A DNA stretch of 58,560 nt from Comamonadaceae bacterium (GTDB taxonomy: Bacteria; Pseudomonadota; Gammaproteobacteria; Burkholderiales; Burkholderiaceae_C): assembly GCA_003599455.1 (NCBI GenBank), contig QZKF01000032.1, positions 1-58,560 on the forward strand. The letters run 5' to 3'. The translations under genes and the position numbers were made by a program. Position 1 is the stretch's first letter; every line of letters begins with the position of its first letter. This document shows positions 26,594-37,060 of the stretch, piece by piece. The notes under the pieces are model-generated. The model did not search any database. It was not told where the DNA came from and worked only from the letters and a program-made list of their open reading frames with translations.

Positions 26594-28849
26594 ATGGCCA
26601 TGCTTGATCGATTCCAGGGTCTCTTCAAGAAAAAAGCCGGCGACGAACCCGACCTTTCCAATGCCACTGACCAGGACGTCGCCGAACTCGCCGCGGCCCG
26701 GTTGGCGCCGAACGCCTCGTCGGATGGTTTCGTCGGCAGCCCGATGGTGGACGACGAGGACGAGGACAGCGGCTCCCGGGCGGGCCTGGTGTCCCTGCCG
26801 TTGTTGGGCCGACGGCCAGCCGAGCAGCACCAGCGTTCGCTGGCCGTGTTGCTGGCCTTCGGGCTGGTGGTGCTGGGCGCGGTGACCTTCTTTGCACTGA
26901 GCCAGACCGAGAAAGTGGGTCAGCAGGTGGCCGCCAGCGGTCAGGCCCTGATGCAGTCCCAGCGTCTGGCCAAGAGCGTGTCGCAGGCCCTGATCGGCAG
27001 CCCGGCCGCGTTCCCCGAAGTGCGGGACAGCTCCGACGTGATGGCCCGCACGTTGCGCGGCCTCAAACAGGGCGATGGCGAGATGTCGCTCGATGCCCTG
27101 GGCCCCGAGTACGCGGGCCAGCTGGACGAGTTGCTGCCCAAGATCGACCAGGCCGAGCGCAATGCGTCGGCCGTGCTGGCGCAACAGAACATCCTGACCC
27201 AGGTGGGCAATGCCTTGCGCACCATCAACCGCCAGTCCTCTGACCTGCTGGAAATCGCCGAAACCATCTCCTCGCTCAAGCTGCAGCAGAACGCGCCCGC
27301 CGCCGAAATCTCCGCTTCGGGCCAGCTCGTGATGTTGACGCAGCGCATCGGCAAGTCGGCCAACGAATTCCTGACCATGGAGGGCGTCAGCCCCGAGGCG
27401 GTGTTCCTGCTGGGCAAGGACTTGAACACCTTCAAGGAAATCTCCGAAGGCCTGCTCAACGGCAGCGAGGAGTTGCGTCTGACCGCAGCCCGCGATGAGC
27501 AGGTGCGCGAACGTCTGGGCGCCTTGCTCAAGCTGTACGAGGCCACGCGCGTCGAAGCGGGCGCCATTCTGGGCAACCTGCAGGGCCTGGTGTCGGCGCG
27601 TGAAGCGCAGGCGGGCATCATTTCCGACAGTGAACCCCTGCGCCTGGGTCTGGAAAAGCTGCAGGGAGACCTGTCCTCGCGCTCCGGTCTGGGTGGCGGC
27701 GAATTCCTCGCGCTGTTGATCTCCGCCGTGTTCGCCCTGGTCTGCGCGGCCGGTCTCGCCTACGTGCAGCTGCAGGACAGCCGCCAGCGTCAGCTGACCG
27801 CAGAATCGCAGCGGCTGGCCGCCGAGTCGCTGGAGCAGGACGCCAAGCGCGTCAACGACGCCAACCAGGCCGCCATTCTGCGGCTGATGAACGAACTGCA
27901 GACGGTGGCCGAAGGCGATCTGACGCAGGAAGCCACGGTGACCGAAGACATCACCGGCGCCATCGCCGACTCGGTGAACTACACGGTGGAAGAGCTGCGC
28001 TCCCTGGTGGGCAACGTGCAGGCCACGGCCACGCGCGTGGCGCAAACCACGTCGGCGGTGGAAAGCACGTCCACCGAACTGCTGGCGGCTTCCACCGAAC
28101 AGCTGCGCGAGATCCGTGAAACCGGTCAGTCCGTGCTGGACATGGCGCAGCGCATCAACCAGGTGTCGGGCCAGGCGCAAGAGTCCGCCACGGTGGCACG
28201 TGCGTCGCTGCAAGCCGCCGAGTCCGGTCTTCAGGCCGTGCAGGACGCCATCGGCGGTATGAACGCCATCCGCGACCAGATCCAGGAAACCTCCAAGCGC
28301 ATCAAGCGTCTGGGCGAGTCGTCGCAGGAGATCGGTGAAATCACCGAGCTGATTTCGGACATTACCGAACAGACGAACGTGCTGGCGCTCAACGCCGCCA
28401 TCCAGGCCGCGTCGGCCGGTGAAGCCGGTCGCGGCTTCTCGGTGGTGGCGGAAGAAGTGCAGCGGCTGGCCGAGCGGTCGGCCGATGCCACACGCCAGAT
28501 CTCGGCGCTGGTGAAAGCGATTCAGACCGACACGCAGGATGCCGTGGCCGCCATGGAGCGTTCCACGCAGGGTGTGGTCGAGGGGGCCAAGCTGTCGGAC
28601 AACGCGGGTACCGCACTGTCCGAAATCGACCGCGTGTCGCGCCGCCTGGCCGAGCTGATCGAACAGATTTCCAACGCCGCTTCCCGCGAAGCCGATTCGG
28701 CCAACGAGGTGGCGGGCAACATCCAGCACATCTTTGCCGTGACCGAGCAGACCGGCGAAGGCACGCGCTCCACGGCACAGCAGGTGCGGGAGCTCTCCGC
28801 CATGGCCGAAGAGCTTCGCCAGTCGGTGGCTCGATTCAAGATCGCATAA
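26594..28849 (+). CDS. pilJ: Methyl-accepting chemotaxis receptor PilJ
   Basis: The 751-aa transducer has a cytoplasmic N-terminal stretch of about 80 residues, TM1 at about 82-103 ([20 protein letters not shown]), a periplasmic region of about 265 residues with PilJ-type duplicated helices, and TM2 at about 370-390. The C-terminal signalling hairpin tip is [15 protein letters not shown] near residue 590. PilJ senses pilus-surface contact in Pseudomonas. The start at 26594 (MAMLDRFQ) is chosen after GGAAGG; the frame is open to 26561 but that gives an odd MSFCFQLEG start. Confidence 0.93.
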   Translation: MAMLDRFQGLFKKKAGDEPDLSNATDQDVAELAAARLAPNASSDGFVGSPMVDDEDEDSGSRAGLVSLPLLGRRPAEQHQRSLAVLLAFGLVVLGAVTFFALSQTEKVGQQVAASGQALMQSQRLAKSVSQALIGSPAAFPEVRDSSDVMARTLRGLKQGDGEMSLDALGPEYAGQLDELLPKIDQAERNASAVLAQQNILTQVGNALRTINRQSSDLLEIAETISSLKLQQNAPAAEISASGQLVMLTQRIGKSANEFLTMEGVSPEAVFLLGKDLNTFKEISEGLLNGSEELRLTAARDEQVRERLGALLKLYEATRVEAGAILGNLQGLVSAREAQAGIISDSEPLRLGLEKLQGDLSSRSGLGGGEFLALLISAVFALVCAAGLAYVQLQDSRQRQLTAESQRLAAESLEQDAKRVNDANQAAILRLMNELQTVAEGDLTQEATVTEDITGAIADSVNYTVEELRSLVGNVQATATRVAQTTSAVESTSTELLAASTEQLREIRETGQSVLDMAQRINQVSGQAQESATVARASLQAAESGLQAVQDAIGGMNAIRDQIQETSKRIKRLGESSQEIGEITELISDITEQTNVLALNAAIQAASAGEAGRGFSVVAEEVQRLAERSADATRQISALVKAIQTDTQDAVAAMERSTQGVVEGAKLSDNAGTALSEIDRVSRRLAELIEQISNAASREADSANEVAGNIQHIFAVTEQTGEGTRSTAQQVRELSAMAEELRQSVARFKIA

Positions 28850-28885
28850 ATCCGGTCCGCGTCTGTGTAACACCACTGGAAGAAC

Positions 28886-31800
28886 ATGCTCGACACAGCC
28901 ACCGACACCGACAGCCTGAACCCGGACGCACCGGTTGCCGACCTCGGCCCGCTGGCATGGGTCTTCGAAGAACTGCGCAAATCGCTCGACGGGGCCAACA
29001 AGGCCATCAAGCGCTTCGTGCGCGAGACGGAGCAGTCGCGCAACAACGACCTTGAAGCGGTGGACCCGGGGTCCTTGCGGCTCGCGCGCCAGCAACTGCA
29101 CCAGGCCGTGGGGGCGCTCGAGATGGTGGGTCTGGGCGCGCCCGCCCAGGTGTTGCGTGCCATGGAGGCCGCCGTTCAGCGGTTCGTTCAGCGACCCAAC
29201 AGCTGCACCGAAGAAGCCGCGGGCAAGGTGGAGCGCGCCAGCTTCGCGCTGATCGAGTACCTCGAAGCGGTGCTGAACAACAAGCCCGTACAACCCGTGG
29301 CGCTGTTCGCGCAGTACCGCGAGGTGCAGGAACTGGCGGCCGCCGAGCGCATTCACCCGGCCGATCTGTGGCCGTTCGAGCACCGTGGCCAGGAATTGGG
29401 CGCACCGGCCGAGGCGGCGCCGCTGCAGTGCAACGCGGCCATCCGTTCCCTGTTCGACCGGCTGGTGCTGCTGGTGGTCAAGACCCAGAGTTCCGCAGCG
29501 GCCCTGCAGCTCGCCAAGCTCAGCGCCGGACTGTCGGCCGGCGCGACCGACGCCCGCGCGCGCACCTTCTGGCGTGTCTCGGCCGGCTACTTCGAAGCGG
29601 TGGCGCACCGCCTGCTGCCACCCGACGTGTTCGTGAAACGCGCGACCTCGCGCATCCTGCTGCAATTCGTCAATCTGGCCCAGGGCAAGCCCCAGGTGTC
29701 CGAGACCCTGCTGCACGATCTGCTGTTCTTCTGTGCCCAGCCGGCTGAAGTGTCGGCGGCCACCACCCCGCATCTGGCGGCGGTGCGCGAAACCTTCGGC
29801 CTGGGCAAGCTGCCCCCGGTGGACTACCACCAGGCCACCCTGGGTCGCTACGACCCCGCGGTGCTGGCGCAGGCCCGCAAGCGCATCCATGCCGCGAAGG
29901 AAGTCTGGTCGCTGTATTCCGGTGGCGACAACAGCCGCTCCCGGCAGGTGGCCGACCAGTTCAGCCTGATCGGCGATTCGCTGCTCAAGTTGCACCCGGC
30001 CAGCACCGTGCTTGCCCAGGCCCTGGTGAAAGCCGCCGATCAGGCGGTGCAGGAGGCCGGCGGCGTGCGCCCCGAACTGGCGATGGAGGTGGCCACCACC
30101 ACGCTGTATCTGGAAGCCGCCTTTGAAGATTTCGACCCGAGCGCGCCCGAACTGACCGAGCGCACGCTGGCCCTGGCCGCACGGCTCGAAGGTGTGCTGG
30201 CGGGCCAGCCCGCGCAGCCGCTGGACGCGTGGATGGAGCAGCTGTACCGCCGAGTGAGCGATCGGCAGACCATGGGCAGTGTGGTCGGCGAACTCAAGGT
30301 CTCGCTCGGCGAGGTGGAAAAGTCGCTGGACCAGTTCTTCCGCACGCCCCAGGAAAAGGCGGGCCTGCACGTGGCGGTGTCCCAGCTGGGGCAGATGCGC
30401 GGTGTGCTCTCGGTGCTGGGGCTGGAGCAGGCGGTGCACACGGTCGCGCGCATGCGCAACACCGTCGATCAGATCCTCGACACCGAAGTGGACGAGGCGA
30501 TGGCGCGCGAAGCCGGGACCTTCCAGCAATTGGGCAACAACCTCAGCGCGATGAGCTTCCTGGTGGACATGCTCAATTACCAGCCCGCGCTGGCCAAGAA
30601 ACTCTTCGTCTTCGACGAGGAAAAAGGCGAACTGCTGCCGCTCATGGGCCGCACCGTCAGTGCCGATGCCCTGCACCAGCCTGCCCGCGAAGAGGCCCAG
30701 GCCATCAGCGATGGCGTGCAGCGCGTGGTCGACGGCGTTCAGGGTGGCCTGAGCCTGGTCGACCTGAGCGAACAGCTCGACTCGCTGGCCGACCAGGCCT
30801 CGCTGGCCGAGCGGTCGGACGTGGCGCGCGCTGCCCGCGAGGCGGCCGACGCCGTGGTCAACGACGACGCCGCCGCAGGCGCGCAAGCGCTGGTCGGTCT
30901 GTCGGAGTCCTCGGGCCCTGCCCGCGGGGCGGAGCCCGATACCTCCAGCGAAGAAGACAACGACGAAGACGACCTGCTCGACATCTTCCTGGAAGAGGCC
31001 CGCGAAGTGGTGGGCAACGGCCTGGAAGCGGTGTCGCACCTGCAGGTACAGCCCAGTGATCTGGAGCACCTCACGACCCTGCGCCGTGCGTTCCACACGC
31101 TCAAGGGCAGTTCGCGCATGGTCGGCCTCGACGAGTTTGGCGAAGCCGCCTGGGCCATGGAGCAGTTGCTCAACACCGTGCTGGCCGAGCAGCGCCCGGC
31201 CAGCCCGCCCCTGCTGACGCTGGCGGGTGAGGCCATGAACGAGTTCGCCCGCTGGGTCGACGACATTACCGCCCGCCGCGCCGTGTCCTGGCGCGCGCAG
31301 CCGTTCCGCGCCAGCGCCGAGGCCCTGCGTGATCAGGGCCAGTACCTGCCTTTGACCCAGCCTGAAGCCGAGTCCGCACCGACGGTGGATCTGCCCGTCG
31401 CTGCATCGCTGGTCGAGCCGGTGCCGGAAGCTGCGGCGGCGGTGGACGCACCGGTCGAGCTGTCCTTCGACCTCAATGCGGAGGTCGCAAGCCCTGCGGA
31501 GATCGCACCCCCCGATTTTGCGCAGACCAACGCCTTCCTGCTCTCGGGCGAGCTGGGCTTGCCCGCCGATCCGCCCGTGGCCGCGGCCACCGAACCCTTG
31601 CTGGCCGACATCGATTTCGGCCAGCTCGCGGCGTTTTCGTCGGCGGCGCAGTCGCCTGTGGAGGCGACGCCGGTCGAGCCGATCGAACCACCGCCCGAGT
31701 CGATCTTCGGCGATGTGGTCGAGCTGGTGGATGCGCAGGCACTCCCTGTTCACGAAGAGGGCATGCCGGTCGACGTGGCGCACGAGCTTCCCGTACCCGA

Positions 31801-34800
31801 AGCGGTGGATGCGGTCGCCGAACCCGAGCCCGGCTTCCAGCCGGAACTCGACGCGATGCCCGACGAGCAGACCAAGGTCATCGGCCCGCTGCGCATCGGC
31901 CTCAAGCTCTACAACGTCTACCTCAACGAGGCCGACGAATGGTCCCGCCGCCTGAGCACCGTGCTGGCCGAGTGGGCGCTGGAGCGCCACGAGCCGGTGC
32001 CCGAGCAGGCCGAGGCGCTGGCGCACTCGCTGGCCGGCAGTTCGGCCACGGTGGGCTTCCAGTCCCTGTCCGACATTGCCCGCGCGCTGGAGCACGCGAT
32101 CGAGTCGGTCGGCATGCACCAGCGGTCGGGCCAGCCCGCCACGGCCGCGCAGGCGCAGCTCTTCATCGACGCGTCGGACGACGTCCGTCGCTTGCTGCAC
32201 CAGTTCGCGGCCGGATTCCTCAAGGACCCCAACGCCGACCTCATGGCCGCGCTGTACCGCGTGGTGCACGACCCCCAGCCCGACAGCGTGGAGCCCGAAA
32301 GCGCCGTGCAGGACGGAGCCTTCATGCCCGCGCCCGAGATCGAAGCGCCGTTTGAAGCGGTGCCCGAGCCGGCGCCTGAGTCGCACCTCGAACCCGAAGC
32401 GGTGTCGCCAGTGCTGGCTCTCACGGGTTTCGAGGTGCCCGACCGCGCCGAGCACATCACGACCTTCACGGCGCCTCATGTCGACACCCATCGCGTGCAC
32501 GGCGCGGTGCAGGACATCGACGACGACATCGACGTGCTCGACACGATCGACGTCGACCTGTTTCCGATCTTTGCCGAAGAGGCGCAGGAACTCATGCCCC
32601 AGCTCGGGGGCGCGCTGCGCCAGTGGGTCTCGCGGCCCGACAATGGCAGCGCCCGCGCGGAGGTGTTGCGCAACCTGCACACCCTCAAGGGCAGTGCGCG
32701 CCTGGCTGGCGCCCTGCGTCTGGGTGAAATGGCGCACCGCATGGAAACCACCGCCGAGCGGTTGGGCTCCGACGTGCAACGCAGCGCCGACCTCGAGCCC
32801 CTGCAGACGGCGTTCGATGCGATCAGCGCGCGCTTCGACCAGTTGCGCAACGCCGACGCCCAGATCGTGGACGTCGTGCAGACGGCGCCCGAGCTGGTGC
32901 CGGCCGACGCCGCGCCGGTCGCACCGCCGGAAGCCGCCACCTCGCTCTCGCCGGAAGTTGCGGCCGCCGCCGGCGTCGCTGGCTTGGCGGGCCTGACCCT
33001 GCCGCGGGCACCGACAGTCATTCAGGCGCGTGCTGGCGCCGCTGTGCGCGTGCGGCCCGAGCTGCTGGACCGCCTGGTCAACCAGACCGGCGAGGTGATG
33101 ATCACGCGCTCGCGCATGGAGTCCGAGCTGGTGACCCTGCGCGGCTCGCTGAAAGACCTCACCGGCAACCTGGACCGCCTGCGCGGCCAGCTGCGCGACA
33201 TCGAGTTGCAGGCCGAAACCCAGATGCAGTCGCGCCTGGCCCAGGCGCGCGACGCCGACCAGTCGTTTGACCCGCTCGAGTTCGACCGCTTCACGCGGGT
33301 GCAGGAACTCACCCGCATGATGGCCGAGTCGGTCAACGACGTGGCCACCGTGCAGCGCAACCTGCAGCGTGCGGTGGAATCGACCGAAGACAGCCTCGTT
33401 GCCCAGGCGCGCCAGACGCGCGAGTTGCAGCGCGACCTGCTGCGCACGCGCATGGTGGAATTTGAAGGCATCTCCGAGCGCCTGTACCGCGTGGTGCGCC
33501 AGGCGTCCAAGGAAACCGGCAAACAGGTGCGGCTGGACATCACCGGCGGCAACATCGAAATGGACCGCGGCGTGCTCGACCGCATGACCGGCGCATTCGA
33601 GCACCTGCTGCGCAACAGCGTGGTGCACGGCATCGAGCTGCCCGACGCGCGCCAGCAAGCGGGCAAGTCGGTCGAAGGCCAGATCGAGATCGTGCTGGGC
33701 CACGAACTCAACGACGTGTCGCTGGTCTTCACCGACGACGGCGCCGGCCTGGATCTGGCGCGCCTGCGCGAGAAGGGTCTGGCGCAGGGCCTGATCCAGC
33801 CCGGCGTTCATCTGAGCGACGAAGAAGCCGCCCAGTTGGTGTTCGAGCCGGGCCTGAGCACGGCACGCGAGGTGTCCGAACTGGCCGGTCGCGGCATCGG
33901 CATGGACGTGGTCCGCAACGACGTGGTTGCGCTCGGTGGCCGCATCGAGACCGCCACGCAGGCGGGGCAGGGCAGCAGCTTCAAGCTGGTGTTGCCGCTC
34001 ACCACGGCCGTCACGCAGGTGGTGATGCTGCGCGCCGGCGCACTCACGCTGGGCGTGCCCTCCAACCTGGTTGAGGTGGTGCGCCGCCTGAGCAGCGACG
34101 ACCTGAACAAGGCCTACGCCAGCGGCCACCTCAACGTGGCCGGCGAGGACGTGCCCTTCTACTGGGCTGGCGCGCTGCTGCAGTCGTCGGCGCATTCGGT
34201 CGAAGCCCAGGGCCGCACCCAGCCGGTGGTGATCTTCCGAAGCGCGGCCCAGCGCGTGGCCATGCATGTGGACGAAGTGCTGGGCAACCAGGAAGTCGTG
34301 GTCAAGAACCTGGGCTCGCAGCTCTCGCGCCTGCCGGGTCTGGCGGGTATGTCGGTTCTGGCGTCGGGTGCGGTCGCGCTGATCTACAACCCGGTGGCGC
34401 TGGCCACGGTGTACGGCGCCCAGGTGGCCGAGTGGGTGAGCAGCCAGAAGCGCAATGCACCGCTGCTCTCGACCAGCGAGGCCCTGGCGCAGAGCGCGAT
34501 GGAACTGAACGCGGTGCCGCTGGTGCTGGTGGTGGACGACTCCATCACCGTGCGCCGCGTGACGCAGCGCCTGCTGCAGCGCGAAGGCTACCGCGTGACG
34601 CTGGCGGCGGACGGCTTGCAGGCGCTGGAGAAACTCCAGACCGAGCGGCCCACCGTGGTGCTGTCCGACATCGAGATGCCGCGCATGGACGGTTTCGACC
34701 TCGTGCGCAACATCCGCAGCGACGTGCGCCTGTCCGATCTGCCGGTGATCATGATCACCTCGCGCATCGCGGAGAAACACCGCGAACACGCGCGCGAACT

Positions 34801-34891
34801 CGGCGTCGACCACTACCTCGGCAAGCCGTATTCGGAAGACGAGTTGCTGGCCCTGATCGCCCACTACGCCAAGGCTGCGGCCGAGGCGTAA
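28886..34891 (+). CDS. chpA: Hybrid chemosensory histidine kinase ChpA/PilL
   Basis: The 2001-aa CheA-type kinase drives the Pil-Chp pathway. A helical N-terminal region (residues 1-about 700) precedes an Hpt with His737 (HTLKGSSRM), an Hpt-like domain with His1047 (HSLAGSSATVG) and an Hpt with His1265 (HTLKGSARLAG). These are joined by Ala/Pro/Glu-rich linkers (about 820-1000 and 1140-1220). The dimerisation and HATPase domains follow (Asn1577 in LLRNSVVHGIEL, DDGAGLD, GRGIGMDVV), then a CheW-like domain and a receiver with Asp1928 (LSDIEMPRMDG). Pseudomonas ChpA has more Hpt domains; fewer is usual in betaproteobacteria. Start 28886 follows pilJ by 36 bp after a GGAAGA site. Confidence 0.93.
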   Translation: MLDTATDTDSLNPDAPVADLGPLAWVFEELRKSLDGANKAIKRFVRETEQSRNNDLEAVDPGSLRLARQQLHQAVGALEMVGLGAPAQVLRAMEAAVQRFVQRPNSCTEEAAGKVERASFALIEYLEAVLNNKPVQPVALFAQYREVQELAAAERIHPADLWPFEHRGQELGAPAEAAPLQCNAAIRSLFDRLVLLVVKTQSSAAALQLAKLSAGLSAGATDARARTFWRVSAGYFEAVAHRLLPPDVFVKRATSRILLQFVNLAQGKPQVSETLLHDLLFFCAQPAEVSAATTPHLAAVRETFGLGKLPPVDYHQATLGRYDPAVLAQARKRIHAAKEVWSLYSGGDNSRSRQVADQFSLIGDSLLKLHPASTVLAQALVKAADQAVQEAGGVRPELAMEVATTTLYLEAAFEDFDPSAPELTERTLALAARLEGVLAGQPAQPLDAWMEQLYRRVSDRQTMGSVVGELKVSLGEVEKSLDQFFRTPQEKAGLHVAVSQLGQMRGVLSVLGLEQAVHTVARMRNTVDQILDTEVDEAMAREAGTFQQLGNNLSAMSFLVDMLNYQPALAKKLFVFDEEKGELLPLMGRTVSADALHQPAREEAQAISDGVQRVVDGVQGGLSLVDLSEQLDSLADQASLAERSDVARAAREAADAVVNDDAAAGAQALVGLSESSGPARGAEPDTSSEEDNDEDDLLDIFLEEAREVVGNGLEAVSHLQVQPSDLEHLTTLRRAFHTLKGSSRMVGLDEFGEAAWAMEQLLNTVLAEQRPASPPLLTLAGEAMNEFARWVDDITARRAVSWRAQPFRASAEALRDQGQYLPLTQPEAESAPTVDLPVAASLVEPVPEAAAAVDAPVELSFDLNAEVASPAEIAPPDFAQTNAFLLSGELGLPADPPVAAATEPLLADIDFGQLAAFSSAAQSPVEATPVEPIEPPPESIFGDVVELVDAQALPVHEEGMPVDVAHELPVPEAVDAVAEPEPGFQPELDAMPDEQTKVIGPLRIGLKLYNVYLNEADEWSRRLSTVLAEWALERHEPVPEQAEALAHSLAGSSATVGFQSLSDIARALEHAIESVGMHQRSGQPATAAQAQLFIDASDDVRRLLHQFAAGFLKDPNADLMAALYRVVHDPQPDSVEPESAVQDGAFMPAPEIEAPFEAVPEPAPESHLEPEAVSPVLALTGFEVPDRAEHITTFTAPHVDTHRVHGAVQDIDDDIDVLDTIDVDLFPIFAEEAQELMPQLGGALRQWVSRPDNGSARAEVLRNLHTLKGSARLAGALRLGEMAHRMETTAERLGSDVQRSADLEPLQTAFDAISARFDQLRNADAQIVDVVQTAPELVPADAAPVAPPEAATSLSPEVAAAAGVAGLAGLTLPRAPTVIQARAGAAVRVRPELLDRLVNQTGEVMITRSRMESELVTLRGSLKDLTGNLDRLRGQLRDIELQAETQMQSRLAQARDADQSFDPLEFDRFTRVQELTRMMAESVNDVATVQRNLQRAVESTEDSLVAQARQTRELQRDLLRTRMVEFEGISERLYRVVRQASKETGKQVRLDITGGNIEMDRGVLDRMTGAFEHLLRNSVVHGIELPDARQQAGKSVEGQIEIVLGHELNDVSLVFTDDGAGLDLARLREKGLAQGLIQPGVHLSDEEAAQLVFEPGLSTAREVSELAGRGIGMDVVRNDVVALGGRIETATQAGQGSSFKLVLPLTTAVTQVVMLRAGALTLGVPSNLVEVVRRLSSDDLNKAYASGHLNVAGEDVPFYWAGALLQSSAHSVEAQGRTQPVVIFRSAAQRVAMHVDEVLGNQEVVVKNLGSQLSRLPGLAGMSVLASGAVALIYNPVALATVYGAQVAEWVSSQKRNAPLLSTSEALAQSAMELNAVPLVLVVDDSITVRRVTQRLLQREGYRVTLAADGLQALEKLQTERPTVVLSDIEMPRMDGFDLVRNIRSDVRLSDLPVIMITSRIAEKHREHARELGVDHYLGKPYSEDELLALIAHYAKAAAEA

Positions 34892-34894
34892 CCC

Positions 34895-34928
34895 CCACGC
34901 TGTGCCGCCGCCGCGCGGTTCAGCGTGG
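34895..34928. terminator. Inverted repeat between convergent chpA and phrB (possible terminator hairpin)
   Basis: CCACGCTG and CAGCGTGG form a perfect 8-bp stem around an 18-nt GC-rich loop. It begins 3 bp after the chpA stop and covers the phrB stop. No T-run follows on either side, so it is at best an atypical terminator or a stabilising hairpin. Confidence 0.35.
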
Positions 34929-36407
34929 CGTCGCCCCCGGCTTCTTCACCACCGCATAGCGCAGCAGCGTGCGCTCGCGCGCTTCGGCGTGGTCCACCAC
35001 CGGGCGCGGGTAGGTTTCGCCCAGCACCACCCCGGCGGCGGCCAGCTCGATGTCGTTGGCCTGCCACGGCGCATGAATGGCCGCGTCGGGCAGGCCGGCG
35101 AGCTGCGGCAGGTAGCGGCGAATGAACTTGCCGCTCGGGTCGAACTTCTCGCTCTGGCTCACGGGGTTGAAGATGCGGAAGTAGGGCTGGGCGTCGCAGC
35201 CACTGGAACTGGCCCACTGCCAGCCCCCGTTGTTGGCCGCGAGGTCGAAGTCGATCAGGTGCTCGGCAAAGTAGCGCTCGCCCCACTGCCAGTGCAGCCC
35301 CAGGTCCTTCACCAGGAAACTCGCCACCACCATGCGCAAGCGGTTGTGCATGTAGCCGGTCTGGTTGATCTGATGCATGGCCGCGTCCACCAGCGGGTAG
35401 CCGGTGCGCCCCTCGCACCAGGCGGCGAACAGTTCCTTCGCGTGCTTGCCGTGCTCGAACTTGATGTGGTCGTATTCGGGCTTGAAGGCCTTGTCCACCA
35501 CGTGCGGGAAGTTGGCCAGCACCTGGTGGTAGAAGTCGCGCCACACCAGCTCCGACAGCCAGGTGCTCGCGCCGGCGATGCCCTGCAGGTGCATCTGGTA
35601 GGCGACCGAGGCCAGCTGCCGTATGGAGACGGTGCCGAAGCGCAGGTGCACGCTGAGGTAACTCGGGCCCTTGACGGCGGGGAAATTGCGCGCCTCGTCG
35701 TAGCGGTCGATGCGCTCGACGAAATCCTCGAACAGCTGATGCGCACCGCTGGCCCCGGTGGGCATGGGCAGTTGCGCGAGGTTGGTGGGTTCGAAGCCGA
35801 TGTCCGGCAGGCCTGGCACCGCCACCGCGTATTCGGCCGGTACACCGGCCAGCGATTTCGCGTAGCTCGCCACCGGGTAGGCCTTGAGGTGGAACGGCGT
35901 GAGCGCCTTGAGCCAGGCGTTCTTGTAGGGTGTGAACACGCCGAAGGCGTGGCCCGCCTGTGTGAGCACCTCGCGCCGCTCGAAGATCACGTGGTCCTTG
36001 TGGCTGTGCAGCAGGATGCCGGCGTGCGCCAGGTCGCCGAACACCTTCGCGTCGCGCGCCAGCGCGGCCGGTTCATCGTCGTGGTTGGCAAACACCGCCT
36101 GCGCACCCAGCCGCTGCGCCAGCGCGGGAATGGCCTGGGTGGCCGGGCCGTGCAGCACGATCAGGCCCACGCCTTCGGTGCCGTGTTCGCGGCCCAATGC
36201 GCGCAAGCGCTCGTCGAGTTCCACCAGCGACTCGCGGATGAATTCCACCCGCCGGTCGGCCCGGGGCAGGCCCTCCAGGATGTCGGTGTCGAACACGAAC
36301 ACACACCAGACCTGGCGACAGGCCTTGAGCGCGTGGTACAGCGCGGCGTTGTCTTGCGCGCGCAGGTCGCGCCGGAACCACATCAGACCTTTGTCGTAGC
36401 TGTTCAT
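34920..36407 (-). CDS. phrB: Class I CPD photolyase
   Basis: The 495-aa flavoprotein repairs UV-induced cyclobutane pyrimidine dimers with blue light. The N-terminal Rossmann domain (LMWFRRDLRAQDNAAL) binds the antenna cofactor, and the C-terminal helical domain has the FAD/DNA motifs TGYPLVDAAMHQINQTGYMHNRLRM and DFDLAANNGGWQWASSSGCD (signature in part). The conserved WRDFYH tryptophan is present. Length fits. It is convergent with chpA and divergent from algH, with a 65-bp gap. Confidence 0.95.
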   Translation of the reverse strand: MNSYDKGLMWFRRDLRAQDNAALYHALKACRQVWCVFVFDTDILEGLPRADRRVEFIRESLVELDERLRALGREHGTEGVGLIVLHGPATQAIPALAQRLGAQAVFANHDDEPAALARDAKVFGDLAHAGILLHSHKDHVIFERREVLTQAGHAFGVFTPYKNAWLKALTPFHLKAYPVASYAKSLAGVPAEYAVAVPGLPDIGFEPTNLAQLPMPTGASGAHQLFEDFVERIDRYDEARNFPAVKGPSYLSVHLRFGTVSIRQLASVAYQMHLQGIAGASTWLSELVWRDFYHQVLANFPHVVDKAFKPEYDHIKFEHGKHAKELFAAWCEGRTGYPLVDAAMHQINQTGYMHNRLRMVVASFLVKDLGLHWQWGERYFAEHLIDFDLAANNGGWQWASSSGCDAQPYFRIFNPVSQSEKFDPSGKFIRRYLPQLAGLPDAAIHAPWQANDIELAAAGVVLGETYPRPVVDHAEARERTLLRYAVVKKPGATPR

Positions 36408-36472
36408 CGGGCAGGGCGGGGGTTACCCCTGCCGGGCGGTGACCAGCAGAGTAGGCGGCTTAAAATCGCGCC

Positions 36473-37060
36473 ATGTCCGCTGATTTTGCCCCCATCAACC
36501 TGACCAATCATTTCCTGATTGCGATGCCCGGCCTCAGCGACGAGCTATTCGGCCGCAGCGTGGTGTTCATGTGCGAGCACAGCGAGCGCGGCGCCCTGGG
36601 GCTGGTGATCAACAAGCCCAGCGACATCCTGCTGCCCCGCCTGTTCGAGAAAGTCGACCTGCCCATGGGCCGCGACGACCTGCTGGAGCTGCCCGTGTTC
36701 CAGGGCGGTCCGGTGCAGACCGAGCGCGGCTTCGTGCTGCACGAGGCGGTCTCGGGCGAGGGCGAATCGGTCTATGCGTCCACCCTGTCCATCCCCGGCG
36801 GCCTGGAGATGACCACCTCCAAGGACGTGCTCGAGGCCATGGCCTCGGGTGCCGGCCCGCGCCGGGTGTTCGTGTCCCTGGGTTACGCGTCCTGGGGCCA
36901 GGGTCAGCTCGAATCGGAAATCACCGAAAACAGCTGGCTCACGGTCGAGGCCGACCCCAGCCTGATCTTCGACGCGCCGGTGGCCGAGCGCTACGAGCGC
37001 GCCATGGCCCTGCTGGGCCTGCAGCCCTGGATGCTTTCCCCCGACGCAGGCCACGCATGA
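36473..37060 (+). CDS. algH: AlgH/YqgE family protein (UPF0301)
   Basis: The 195-aa protein matches YqgE/AlgH: NLTNHFLIAMPGL, the SVVFMCEHSERGALGLVINKP core, VFQGGPVQTERGFVLH, and FVSLGYASWGQGQLESEI. A general role in regulation, first reported for alginate in Pseudomonas, is not settled. It is the first gene of the six-gene rightward run and overlaps ruvX by 4 bp. This algH-ruvX-pyrR-pyrB order recurs in gamma- and betaproteobacteria. Confidence 0.93.
   Translation: MSADFAPINLTNHFLIAMPGLSDELFGRSVVFMCEHSERGALGLVINKPSDILLPRLFEKVDLPMGRDDLLELPVFQGGPVQTERGFVLHEAVSGEGESVYASTLSIPGGLEMTTSKDVLEAMASGAGPRRVFVSLGYASWGQGQLESEITENSWLTVEADPSLIFDAPVAERYERAMALLGLQPWMLSPDAGHA

Noticed and set aside
26564..34864. 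A 2766-codon open frame on the minus strand opposite pilJ and chpA
   Set aside because: Its translation is low-complexity His/Arg/Gly/Ala/Leu sequence with no domain, the pattern expected when a GC-rich coding strand is read backwards. pilJ and chpA on the plus strand have full domain structure.
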